A stretch of DNA of 64,000 nucleotides from Arenicola marina. Its lineage: Eukaryota > Annelida > Polychaeta > Arenicolidae. The notes below the pieces were generated by a model. The model was not told the DNA's origin, did no database searches, and saw only the letters and a list, made by a program, of their open reading frames with translations. Every line of letters starts with the position of its first letter. Within the stretch, counting starts at the first letter, position 1. The stretch spans positions 16,953,971 to 17,017,970 of the forward strand of contig OZ025257.1 of assembly GCA_964019135.1 (NCBI GenBank). The letters run 5' to 3'. Positions 43,840 to 55,261 of this stretch are shown in pieces. Position numbers and translations under genes: made by a program.

Positions 43840-45020
43840 AGTGACATGCGATGCTTGACTAAGCCCCGCGAACCATCACCCACTACACAGACACTGGTGG
43901 ATGAGGTAAAAAAATCAGACAAAACACGTGGCGCCTGCCCTGTGATGGCGAACAGCGTTTTGATTTGACAGTCGACGGGATCGATCTTCTGGCAGAGGGC
44001 GTTTTATTAACATTGCGTAGTTGATGCATCACTGGTGACCATAGAGATTCGAAATATCAAACCAAAAATGTCATGACATAGAGGAGCCATGCAAGTGGAA
44101 CACCATACCAGTTTGCGAAGAAATACATACGCTATTTATTCTATATAAGCATAGACATTTGTCACTTAACTCTAAAGCCGACTAATAGTAACTGCACACC
44201 GCCCCAAGAAGCCAGAACCCAGAAGCCAAGCGACACCCATTCATCATTGTCACGTTATCAAGTGAATGATAAATGTACATAACACAATATAAAGCTGTCC
44301 AGCCCTACTTCACATCTTATCTTGCATCTGGCATACTTACACAGCTAACATTAAAACACTAATTTTGTTATATGCATACATGCAAGCAAATCACCCACAT
44401 TCGTCAACTTAAATGATAGCTAAATAGATACAAGTAGCAGAACAACTTCGATGCGCTTGAGATGAAACAAAACCAAGACTCCTTACTTTAAGGAAGTTGA
44501 AGACATGTGGACAGTATCTTCAAGCACAATTGACACTTAGCCAACAACTGTCAGATGAGACATTAGCAATTTACGCAGACACAGCAAAATTATCAACAAC
44601 TGACAAGATGACCATGCAGAATAAATAATCTAATTATACACAAGTAATCAAATATATATCATTACTAAATCTCACCAAGAGTGAAACCAAAGACTAATTA
44701 ATATACCTTCGATCTCGCAATCATGTCAAAATGTAGATAAAACGTTTAAAAACTGCCGCCTGGTCAACACTAGTCAATGGAAAACAAGCGGATCTCCTCC
44801 CACTTTCGCTAAGTAGGTCGCACTCTTGTTATTTAACTGCGCTCTTACATTTTAACTTCTGGCAATCAGCCTACACTAACACAGGCAGAGCATACACTCC
44901 GCCGAGCACATTATACTCGGCCTACATCATATGGATTCTCTCTCTGTTCTCTATTTAACGCAATAACTAATACTTCTCTTTAATATCATCCTCAGAACTG
45001 GACATTTCCCAGTAAAATGG
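43840..45020. other. Gene-flank block without a gene
   Basis: Matches 14508-15390. No gene, RNA or new repeat recognised. Confidence 0.6.
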
Positions 45021-45560
45021 TGTTTGACACTCATCACAAAACCACAAAAGAAAGGTGTTAAGACAGATATGAATGACTATAGAGGAATATCATTCCCAAC
45101 AGCATTCAGTAAGGTACTTACACGCTCTTAAAGGCAAGGTTATCCGCATAGGCTGATGAACATCGTTTGAGACCAAAGGAGCAGGCAGGTTACCCGAAAG
45201 GGGTATTGTACAACCGATCATATTTTTAAACTCGAGTACATAATACAGAAATAGATTTCGAGACCGAAAAGGACGCTGTTACGTACTATATATTGATTGA
45301 TCAGGATGCTAGAATGCCACATTCCGCATTACGATGTAACCTTATTGGTGAAGGTATTCATGGAAATGTAATCAATATTGTACGATCATTTTATACAAAA
45401 TTTAAGTCCGCAAAAACAACTGCAGGATTGGTACGTTACACGGGTGCATGATCAGCCCGCTGTTGTTCGCCTTCTATATCAGCGAATACATTGACATGCT
45501 CTCCGAGGGGCACTGTCCAGGCATGTTATTAGGGCGAGTGCGGTCCTAGCTGCGACATGC
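45020..45560 (+). mobile_element. LINE reverse-transcriptase relic
   Basis: Paralogue of 15395-15800 and 16590-17100, and the longest of the three. Pieces read TDMNDYRGISFP, GEGIHGNVINIVRSFYTKF and FYISEYIDMLSEGHCPG. It has many stops and no YADD block. Confidence 0.72.
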
Positions 45561-45795
45561 CGCCATACTGACAGAAAGAGCTTTGTCCTGACTTTGGCAC
45601 AAGTCGCCACACTGTATTTCAGTGATTTAGCGTAACTTATACGAGTTGCCATACTATCCTGGTTTTGGCAGAAGTCAAAATACTACAATTCAGAGCTTAT
45701 CGTAACTATGGCATGCGTCGGTATGCCGGCAGGAAGAGTTCTGTTCCAACTGACGATATGTCGAAATATTGTATGGCAGGCTAACTTTCATTTGC
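45540..45795. repeat. Degenerate 41-45-bp minisatellite
   Basis: Five or so diverged units (ctgcgacatgccgccatact, ttttggcagaagtcaaaata, ctatggcatgcgtcggtatg and so on) run on from the LINE relic. It is the longest array of this repeat in the window. Confidence 0.6.
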
Positions 45796-45799
45796 GGCG

Positions 45800-46302
45800 C
45801 GTTACCTAACTTTGACATTCGTTGGCCAATAAAGGAACTGGCTCCTTTTACATAACTCAAAGAAGTTTAAAAGTTTATTTCAAATTTATTTTATTACCTT
45901 TAATATATATATATGTATAACAAGTGATTGATAATACCTGAATAAATATACATAAACCATACGGTCAATACCCCATATGTATGCGTTATTGCTAAATCAC
46001 AAGGCCGTAATTTACAAAAAGAGAAGACCGGTGGCTTTTCTTGATCATATATATCTTAGGATCAAATTTCGAAACGAAATCAAAATCATTCGCATCCCCC
46101 TCAAAATTATATAATAATGTACAACACACAATATTAGTCCGGTATTGCATATTTTTTCCTTATCTATCCGCCCAGCTGCGTGCTCTGTTAATATCCACTG
46201 ACAGACGTTATATACCCCTGTTTACACCTGGCCATACCAGTAGACGCTTAGCAATTAAAATACTCTTAATTGGCGCAATAATCTGTTATTTTGGGAAGAC
46301 AC
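45800..46302. other. Non-coding, shared 3' gene flank
   Basis: Matches 17150-17700 and ends at the Gypsy insertion point. No gene. Confidence 0.65.
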
Positions 46303-46512
46303 TGTAATGTATTGAATGTTAACATTATGATGTTTAGCGCCGCCAAGCGAATTAACCGTCAACTGTAAATCATGTGATGTGATGTTGCGCATGTGTAGAG
46401 GAACGGAAAATAGAACTTGAATGAGCAAGCAAAAAGGCCGGTTGTTTGTCTTGGTTTAATCCGAAAGTATTAGTGTTCAATCCGTCACTGCGAAGTGGAA
46501 TGATATATTATA
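46303..46512 (+). repeat. Gypsy relic, left LTR
   Basis: 210 bp, TGTAATG...ATATTATA. GACAC precedes it directly. Confidence 0.9.
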
Positions 46513-48058
46513 TTTGGCGAAATTTAATTATGGCAACAAGTGTAGCAATTGAACTTGGTGGAGTTAGTCCATTTACTTGCAAAGGCGAATCTACAACTGC
46601 AGGCCAGCGTTGGGACCGGTGGCTACGATCGTTCAGACTCTATTGTGACGGGACAGGAGTAACGAACAAGAAGCAAAGGCGTGCATTGTTGTTACATAGT
46701 GCTGGTGTAGAAATTCAAGATATTTTTTCACGCTGAACGACACAGGTGAAGATAATGACTTTGACAAGGCAACTGAGGTGTTAAATCACTATTTTAAACA
46801 TCAAGTGAATGCACCATATGAACGTTATGTATTCAAGCAAATGATTCAGCATCCCCATGAAACAGTGGATCAGTTTGTAACAAGGTTGCAACAAAGAGCC
46901 GTTTGTTGTGAATATGGATCACAGACCTCCGAACAAGTGCGTGACCAAGTAATTCGTGGATGTATGTCTACTCAACTACGTCGAAAGTTATTAAAAAAGG
47001 GTCAAAACCTGACTCTAACTCAAACGCAAGATATAGCTTGAGCTTGGGAAATGGCCAATTCTCAGGCGGAGAAGATAGGGGAATCCAGGCATGATCAGGT
47101 GAATAATGTGAATTTTAAACAAAGGAGTCAAGTGAAGGAATCGCCAAAACATGTGTGTTTTCGCTGTGGACGTGACGATCACTACAGCAAGGATCCAGCA
47201 TGTCCAGCTCGTGATAAAATTTGCAGACGATGTAACCAAAAGGGTCATTTTTCCGTCAGATGTAAGACGAGAAGCAGGCATTATGATACCAGAACAGCGC
47301 CAACAACTTACTTCCAAGGCAGAAGGTACAGTAATCAAGTCAACCATGTAGAAAGTGACAATTCTGATGAATATGCATTTACTGTATCTGATAGCACATG
47401 TGAGAAAATAACTGTTAATGCAGGTGGCATAGATATTGACATGATTATTGACTCTGGTGCTTCAACGAATGTAATTGATAAAGAGATGCGGGGACGCTTG
47501 AAACGTAAGAAAATAAGGTGTGTTTCATCTCTTTGTTAGAACAAACTGTACCTATATGGATCATCTGAACCTTTGAAGGTATTAGCTCGTTTTTTTGCAG
47601 ACACCAAAGTAAATCCGGAATTGAGTATCAAGACAGAGTTCTTGGTGATTGATGGATGTGGCCAACCACTTCTTGGGTGTGACACAGCTAGAGAATTGGG
47701 AATACTGAAGATTGTCAATTCTGTAAGTGACTACAGTGAACTGATGAGTAAATACAAAGACTGTTTTTAAGGTGTAGGTAGATTACATGATTATCAACTC
47801 AAGATACATGTTGATGAGAATAAATACACGAGTCAGAAGTCTTCCTAAAAGATTATTAAGTAATGTGTGCATAAATTAAATGTTTGTGCATTGGTGATGG
47901 ATAGTGAAGTTGCCAAGATGTTATGGAAATCTTAGTCTTGATTGTAATGCTAAAGGGTTTAAGTGTGTGAAACAATTACACATATTTCATCTTTTGTAAA
48001 CTGATCTTTAATGACTGATATAGATTCGACATATCAAGTATTTGAAAAAAAGGAGGAA

Positions 48059-48268
48059 TGTAATGTACTGAATGTTAACATTATGATGTTTAGCGCCGCC
48101 AAGCGAATTAACTGTCAACTGTAAATCATGTGATGTGATGTTGCGCATGTGTAGAGGAATGGAAAATACAACTTGAATGAGCAAGCAAAAAGGCCGGTTG
48201 TTTGTCTTGGCTTAATCCGAAATCATTAGTGTTCAATCCGTCACTGCGAAGTGGGATGATATATTATA
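48059..48268 (+). repeat. Gypsy relic, right LTR
   Basis: 210 bp, 202 matches to the left LTR. It is preceded by the purine tract and followed by GACAC. Confidence 0.9.
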
Positions 48269-48790
48269 GACACCGTAAATACATCATTTTGCACCACACC
48301 ACGGTGGCCTAACCAATTGTACAAGGCCTAGGTTGGTTACTATACTTAAATCTGAATCTAAATATATTCTCAATCTTTTAAACTCATAGCCGTAGTTCAC
48401 ATGACACGGTCACACGTACACGTAAACATGAAACATTTATTTCGATGGTAATAGCCGTATTTTATTGACCAGAACATAATTAAGTTATAGTTTTACGCAT
48501 TCCTCTGCATGCAGCTACAAGTTGATTTCAACCGTGAAACCCCATATATATCTATGTTAGACAATGTTAATCAAACATAATATATATATATTAAATGTTT
48601 GCATGCAACATAATTATATCAATACCAGTCTTGTTAGGCTACAATTTCGTCCAACGAAAGGGTTGTGTCTACATTATTTTAGGAACTTTTTCATCTATAT
48701 AGCATATTCCTTAATGCCGCAAGTTGGACCCACGGCGACCTATCTAACAACATCCGGGGTTGGAAACGAGTCACGCGGACTGGTAGTTTC
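48269..48790. other. Non-coding 3' flank of methyltransferase copy 4
   Basis: Matches 17710-18140. It includes an extra AT-rich piece near 48545-48620 that is absent from the left arm. No gene. Confidence 0.6.
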
Positions 48791-48791
48791 G

Positions 48792-49250
48792 TTAAGGGAT
48801 AAAATACGGATTTATCCTGCCCACTGAAAACCTTCCGGTCGATAGTTGCACTGAAATATCTCGATGACCTTTCCTGCCACCGGGCTTTGTCCGGGTAGAT
48901 GTCCAGCAGGACGATATTGTACATGCTGGCCATCTGCCGGAAGTTATTGCAGTCCGCGAGACACACGGGCTTCCTGTGGCCCCCGTCGATGGTTATGGCG
49001 TCACACTTGACAGGGTTTGCCATGTGGGTCTGAGCGGGCTGACTAGACACTCGGGCCGGCTGGGTGGCAAGCCTAGGACGTTGGAAGCCAAAGCCGCCGT
49101 GTTCGGCAAGTGACCAAAGAGACCGGTGCTGTACAGATACAGGACGCCGAGGAGAACGAGGGCTGGGGAAAGCCACAGACAGGCCCTCTTGGAGAGACGC
49201 CCTTTGAAACTGTGAGGGTCACGTCGGCCTAAACTTGGCTCTTGCATCAT
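48792..49250 (-). pseudogene. Methyltransferase-like copy 4, internally deleted
   Basis: The first 80 or so codons survive (MMQEPSLGRRDPHS..., membrane helix LWLSPALVLLGVLYLYSTG). The sequence then jumps from PTW to NPVKCDAITIDGGHRKPVCL, losing about 125 codons, including the SAM loop. A second gap removes the KELGDVWESAKRAG region. Its IDGGH motif and C-terminus remain out of register. It is clearly dead, and is the right-arm counterpart of intact copy 2. The upstream frame still reads LCYIHVIRIDEFDQEICVLF. Confidence 0.88.
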
Positions 49251-49519
49251 ATTGAATAACACACATATTTCTTGATCAAATTCGTCAATCCGTATGACAT
49301 GGATGTAACATAAGATAAATAGAGGGCAGCGGATTGTATAACAAAAGCAACGATCGACACCATAAGCACAGTCAGTGCCGTCAATAACACGTAAATCCCA
49401 CACACAGGGCAATTACGATTCCATTCGTATGTTATACCTTCGGCTGCGACATGCGATGATGGATCTATACATATTCTCGAGTAAGTAGACATAGAAATTA
49501 GCCTTAACTTAAAACTCCC

Positions 49520-49523
49520 AAAA
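49520..49523 (-). terminator. Pol III terminator of the tRNA gene
   Basis: TTTT on the minus strand, four bases past the tRNA 3' end. Confidence 0.7.
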
Positions 49524-49527
49524 TATT

Positions 49528-49600
49528 TGGAGAATCCGGGTATCGATCCCGGTACCTCTCACATGCTAAGCGAGCGCTCTACCATGTGAGCTAATTCCCC
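49528..49600 (-). tRNA. tRNA-Ala (AGC)
   Basis: A complete 73-nt cloverleaf on the minus strand: acceptor GGGGAAT/ATTCTCC with one G-T pair, discriminator A, D arm GCTC/GAGC, anticodon stem CTCGC/GTGAG with loop TTAGCAT (anticodon AGC), T arm CCGGG/CCCGG with loop ATCGATA. The A-start T loop is normal for animal tRNA-Ala. There is no intron and no encoded CCA. A TTTT terminator follows. The gene sits on a short segment (about 49463-49603) that replaces part of the methyltransferase 5' flank. The lack of a CCA end argues for a genuine gene rather than a retrocopy. Confidence 0.95.
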
Positions 49601-49604
49601 CCCG

Positions 49605-50480
49605 TCACGCAGACACTGGTGGAGGAGGCACAAAAATCAGACAACAGGCGTGGCTCCGCAGACATATTACAATGCCCAAAACACTGAAATACCACATTGA
49701 GCCACTCTGCCATCGTCAAAACAAATAACATGTAGCAAGTATACAGTAGGATAAGCTAAATGAGTGTTGATGGAGTCGATAAAAGACTGCTGAAAGCAAA
49801 TTAAAGCAGCCCATTATTGTCTCAAACTGTATCTATTTGATTTCAAATGCTCATGATTGATGTTTCTGTGTAATTATGTTTCTCGTGCGATTGTATGCAA
49901 CCAAATTTCTTGGTGAAATCTATTATTTGGGGGATAGAGACGCGTCAGTTACATTTTTAGATATACTCGCTGCATATTGCATAATCTATTTGAAAATTAA
50001 TTCATCAACACATTGGTTTATTGCTGCCAGTCAGTTTCATTCGAATTATGTTCCTATTCACTTCTATTTTACTACTTTACGATGTACAAAACGGCGTTTT
50101 CGCCTAAAAAGGGTTTTTTATGTTTATTTTATATATTTGTTTTATTATTTCTAATAATAAGAGGGCAGTACATAACAACGCCCCAATGACGGCACATATG
50201 AAAAAGACCTTAAAAAGCGAAGAAAATAGAAACAAAACACGTACACAGAAAGCACGTACACAGAGGGGTTTGCTCTCTGCTAAGCTGAAGCCTTTTCACC
50301 TATCGATATGGAATTTTAACATTCGTCGTTCTTTTGCCACCATAAGTTCTATATTCTTAAAATAATATATATATTTAACCCAGCTTAAAGTGGTTATGAT
50401 GTTGCCCTTATTTCTGCATGAGTGAGCAGATTGCTTGGCTAACATTATTAGACTATTGCTTACTACCGAAGCCTTTTCAC
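49605..50480. other. Non-coding, AT-rich
   Basis: A scrap of shared gene flank at 49605-49655 (cgcagacactggtggaggag) is followed by unique AT-rich sequence. The open plus-strand frames at 49876-50154 and 50120-50365 carry no recognisable domain. Confidence 0.5.
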
Positions 50481-50499
50481 TTCAAAAAAATACCATTTT

Positions 50500-51400
50500 T
50501 TTGCCTAAGTTTATCTCCAAATTATGATCTCACATGTACAAAGTAAAATCCGACCAAAACTGTTGAATGTATTTGCGTTCCCAAAAAAGATATCCTTGTC
50601 AGTTTCACTGAAGCTGTTACACCAAATGCAATGATCATTCCACTCAATAATCCATTTCTTTAACCAGTATTTGTGGACTAAAATGTTGTTAAGAAACTTG
50701 TATTGCAAGATACGTGACTTAACGTCAGTGAATAAATTAAACAGTAACAGATAAGCACTCTCATAATATTCTGAATCTAATTCACAAAATAGTGTCCAAA
50801 TCTTTGGTTTCTGTATCTTTGAATCAACTAAGCTGGTTTTCATACAGTTATATAGTATCTTAGGGTTCTACGATTCTAGTGTATATACATTATTATTAAA
50901 AACAAACTGTAGAGGTTCAATTTCATTTTGTACCGGTATCTCTTCTACATTTGCTGATAATTTTAGTATAAAGATAGACTTGACGAGCGTATACCAGTTG
51001 AACAATTCTGATTGAGACACACCTCGTTCGTGCCACACTTGAAACGGTATCGCCCTATTTGTGTCATCAAAAATATCCTGAATGCGATGCAAGCCATTCC
51101 CATGCATTTCCCAATAGGTCGATTCGTTGTTAATTTTCACATTTTTGTTTTACCATATATATTGGTAATTCTCGAAAGTTAAAAAAGGCCTACAAACAAG
51201 CAAAATAGTCAGTGATTGTATATCCGGCGTAAAATGAATGCTATAATTTGAAAAGCTATTACATCCAGATAGAGATTGACCCCCCAGATCCATATTTGAC
51301 CCCTTATATGCATATTGGATATTATTTCTCAACAGAGAAAATGGACTAACGGCCTTGGTAACTCGCGTTCGGGTTTAGAAATCAATCATTGTCTTTCCTT
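50500..51400 (-). mobile_element. L1-like LINE, C-terminal fragment
   Basis: The minus strand encodes YWEMHGNGLHRIQDIFDD..., KSRILQYKFLNNILVHKYWL and WNDHCIWCNSFSETDKDIFF. These fit the conserved C-terminal part of L1-like ORF2, with a Cys motif (CIWC) and YKFLNNIL. It is broken in several places. Its 51030-51150 part duplicates 51785-51910 of the neighbouring fragment, so two copies of the same family were joined here. Confidence 0.75.
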
Positions 51401-51776
51401 TACTAGTTTTGTTACTTTTGCTATATTATTGCCACGGTAAAAACCGTTCCAACTATTGACAGCAGCGCTTGATCACTAACATTGCTCAACTGCTGAACGC
51501 TTATATCTGGACACTCTTACAAATCATAACGGCCCGCTGTTCGGTATGGACGCCGTATGAGATATTACGAAAAGTGCATTTTTGTTATCGCTTCAGCAGC
51601 TAGATGTGATGGTATTCTCAAACCCAAATGCGACATCTATATACTGGCACGTTGGTAACCAAATAGCAAAAACCTTCTCGTGACAAGGGCATATGCTCAG
51701 CCTGCTGTTGTTCGCCACGTGCATCAGGGAAAACATTGATGTGCTCTCCGATGCGTACTGTTCATGAATTTTGCCA

Positions 51777-52957
51777 AGACGACCAGACTTGAAACTGTAT
51801 CACCTTATTTGTGTCGTCAAAAATATCCTGAATGCGATGCATGCCATTCCCATGCATTTCCCAATAGATCGATTTGTTGTTAATTTTCACATTTTTGTTT
51901 TATCATATATATCTATTTGCCCGATCAGGGTCTTCCTTTTTTTACTGCAGCCTACGATTTGACCATCTCAACATAGTATTGCTGATTGTGATTCATTTTT
52001 TTTATCTATAAAGGACTCATCATAATTACAGTATATTAGCATATTGAAGTTCAGATTTAATCTTTGCATGTTATGATCCCAGAGTTTTCCATATATTGTT
52101 TTCAGTGAATAAATACCGTCACACCCAGGCTACTCTTGTGAAAATTATCGACCTTAGGTGCGGGGCGTTTTATGCTCCATTTTCAATAGTGTCTACAAGG
52201 GTGTCTCTCTTTATTTTTTCATTTTTACCATTCCATATGAAGTGAAATGTAATTTTGTTAATTTGTTTAATTGTGTCTATATCCAAAACAGCGTAGAAAA
52301 CATAAACTTTGATATTAGGTAGGTTTTTATAATTTGTATTTTACCTAATACAGTGATGTTCGCCATAAGATTAATTTCTTCATGTATGTTATCCTATTTG
52401 TTAGATTTTTATCATAGCCAGCTGCATTGTCGCGCGATATGTAGATATTTTTTATAATAAATGATGAATATTTTCATTGGCTCATTAGTCCATTTTATAC
52501 CAAGCGGTTTTGAATCTTCACCTCTACCTCTGCCCAGCCACATAGCTTCACACTTCTTGTTTGTTTATCTTTAATCCACTAAACGGACCGAACTCTTTTA
52601 CCACATTTAATAACTTTCTTTCACGTCTGCTACTAGGCTATCTGTGTCATCTGCGTAATGCAACAACCCAAGTTCCTCCCCTTCTATCATTATACCTTTT
52701 ATTTCACTATCTTGTCTTTTTTTTGATGATACGATCTCTGCACAAATTATAGCGATATGGATATGGAGAGAGGGGGTTCCGTTGTCTCACTCCTCTTCCC
52801 ACTTCAAATCTGGGCGAAGTTTGTCCTTTATTGATTGTGCAGCTAGAAATATTGTCATAAAATATCGAGATCCATTTCCTAAAATTCATGCCAAAGTTAA
52901 ACTTAGTTAATAAAGTTAATAAATTCTTCATGTAAGTCACTTCCCTTTAGTAGTTCA
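51777..52957 (-). mobile_element. L1-like LINE fragment, duplicate
   Basis: The same fragment as 150-1330, with one extra T in the run near 51940. It includes the HYADDTDSL and RGVRQRNPLSPY motifs. Confidence 0.8.
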
Positions 52958-52959
52958 TG

Positions 52960-55261
52960 TTGATATCATTTCAGAAGAACAAAAATAGAATAACGGTCTT
53001 GACAACTCGTGACCGAGTCTATAAGTCAAAGCTAAATGTTAGCTACATATATACAAGCAGCAGAACAATTTCGATACGCTTGAGCTGAGAAAAAAAACAT
53101 GACTCATTATTACAAGCAAGTTAGCGATACGTGAACATTATCGTCAAGCATAATTGACACAACCTTGATCACCAGGCACTCCGCCTTCATTGTGCTTTAA
53201 GTCGGGTTGTTCGATCTAGAGCATTAAAATTTCTTCTGTGAGTTGCGTTTTTGTTTCATTTATTTAACGTGAAACTGCAAAAGTAAAAATGCTGATATTG
53301 ACACACGGGAACACTTTATAAGTCAAATATCATTTATTTAATCCCATATAAGCAAATGTCAAATTAATGACAAGATGCCCATGCAGACTAAGTAATATAA
53401 TGATACACAAGTAAATTAGCAGATATCGTTAGTAAATCTTAGATATATTCAAACCAAAAACTAATCAATATATATTTGATCCCGCAATCATGTGAAAATA
53501 TAGATGACATTTGTCAAAACTGCAATTTTATCAACACTAGACAACAGAAAACCAGCGGCTCCCTCCCCACTTCCGCTATGTAGGTCGCACTCTCTTGTAA
53601 TTTCACTGCGACCTTATTTTACAACATTTACATTCATCAACGTCTGATACTAGTTAACACATGATATTTAGCTTACACTAACACATGGCACAGCATACAG
53701 CCTATAGCACTCCACCCAGCACACATCGTAATGTTTAAACCATATGGGTTCGCTCTCTGTTTTCTATTACCAGGTGCCCATATATATACGGCCTCCACGA
53801 ACACTTTCAAGAACACTCAAATACTACAAATACTGTCAACTCATGCTCATCTGTGACACAATGAATTATAAAATCATCTGTTCCTCTCTGCCCGACCTTT
53901 TCCGGGACCACATCCTTTAAAACCACATGCCAAATACAACAAGTATAACTTGGCTATTCGGCCTCTTCTCAAGACACGCTCTTAACAGGAAACATACAAC
54001 AAACACGACTGATATTCTGTTCACTGATATGACAATCATATATGTCCCGCCGTAATAGTCATGACACTGTTTTCACAATGTTTCACCAAATTAGAATGAG
54101 CAAATCGGTACCGCAATACGTTTAGAAAGCGGTGTGCCCTTCAATGCGAGTAATATACAACTTAACCATGTATATGCAACAAACACAACCAAGCCCAAGC
54201 GATTGATCCGGCTAGAAAACTGGGTCGCTGAAATTACATTAGACATAGCACAAAACTGGCAAACATGCAAATCGCTGTGCAATGACGAAGGTGTAACATA
54301 GATAGCTTTCACTCTGACAGAAGGCATACACAAAGCGGAGAAAAGAGCTTTGGGGGTTCTCAAAAAGACAACAAACTGTATTCTCAAACCCAAATGCGAT
54401 ATCTATTATGCTGGCACGTTGGTAACCAAATAGCAAAAACACGGCATATGCTCAGCCGGCTGTTGTTCGCCACGTGCATCAGGGTAAACATTGATAAGCT
54501 CTCCGATGTGTACTGTCCATTAATTTTGCCATGACGACCTCTGCTCTAACTGCGACATGTCGGCATTCTGAGTCAGAACCAGAGTTAGAATACATTTATT
54601 TGACCAAGAAAAACATATGTGCAACAAGGTTACATTTCATGACCGACTTAACTAAAGAAATAACGTGATCGGGAAACTCGCATTAAGGACCGGAAGGCCG
54701 CTGTCGTGCCAGCCACCCTGATTCAAGAAAAAATATAATTGAACTAAGAGGTCAACAATTAGTGCAAAGAAACCTAAAACTCAACTACTGGCATATGGAA
54801 AATAATGCAAACAGGTGAACATGAGAAACCTTGTAATATAATCAATAAACATAATTCCTAATAATAATAATCATTTAATCCCATATCATTGGTCTTATTG
54901 GGCTTATTTTAATGGCAAATTATTTACGATACACGTTGGCAAATATAGCAGTTGACATGTGAACCTTCACAGTTGTACAATCCTACCAGATAATACTTGA
55001 TATATAACGTGACGCCCTTCAAACTATGCTTAAAATCGTTTCTCTCACAATCAGATGCAGTAAATTCTGCCAGCAATAGCTTTGTCATGACTCGCCATTG
55101 TGCATTTCAGTACTTTTGCTTAACTTAGATGATTCGCCATACTACCAGGAAGAGCTGCTAACTTTGGCAGAAGTCAACAACACTGCATTACAGAGCTTGT
55201 CCTAGGCATGCATAGTAGAATATACTCTGATGCCACAAGTAGGAGTTGAGCCCACATCGAC
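52960..55261. other. Non-coding flank, duplicate of 1340-3634
   Basis: No gene. It contains the duplicate LINE scrap (54437-54527) and the duplicate minisatellite (55057-55227). Confidence 0.65.

Larger units (their letters stand above)
46303..48268 (+). mobile_element. Short Gypsy (Ty3-type) LTR element relic
   Basis: Two 210-bp LTRs (46303-46512 and 48059-48268) are flanked by a 5-bp GACAC target duplication. Removing the element restores GGGAAGACACCGTAAATAC, matching the uninserted left arm at 17695. The LTRs differ at eight positions (about 96% identical), so it is moderately young. Inside are a gag-like region (about 46.5-47.1 kb), two zinc knuckles (near 47.15-47.28 kb, CFRCGRDDH and CRRCNQKGHF), an aspartic protease region with DSGAST (about 47.4-47.7 kb) and a polypurine tract (AAAAAAAGGAGGAA) before the right LTR. 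I recognise no reverse transcriptase or integrase. It is broken, with about three or four breaks. Confidence 0.9.
39519..49460. repeat. Right arm of the older, diverged duplication
   Basis: Aligns in order with 8860-19460. It lacks the left arm's MITE and the glutamate-receptor TM1/pore exon. It has gained the Gypsy relic (46303-48268). The tRNA segment lies just past its end. Confidence 0.85.
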
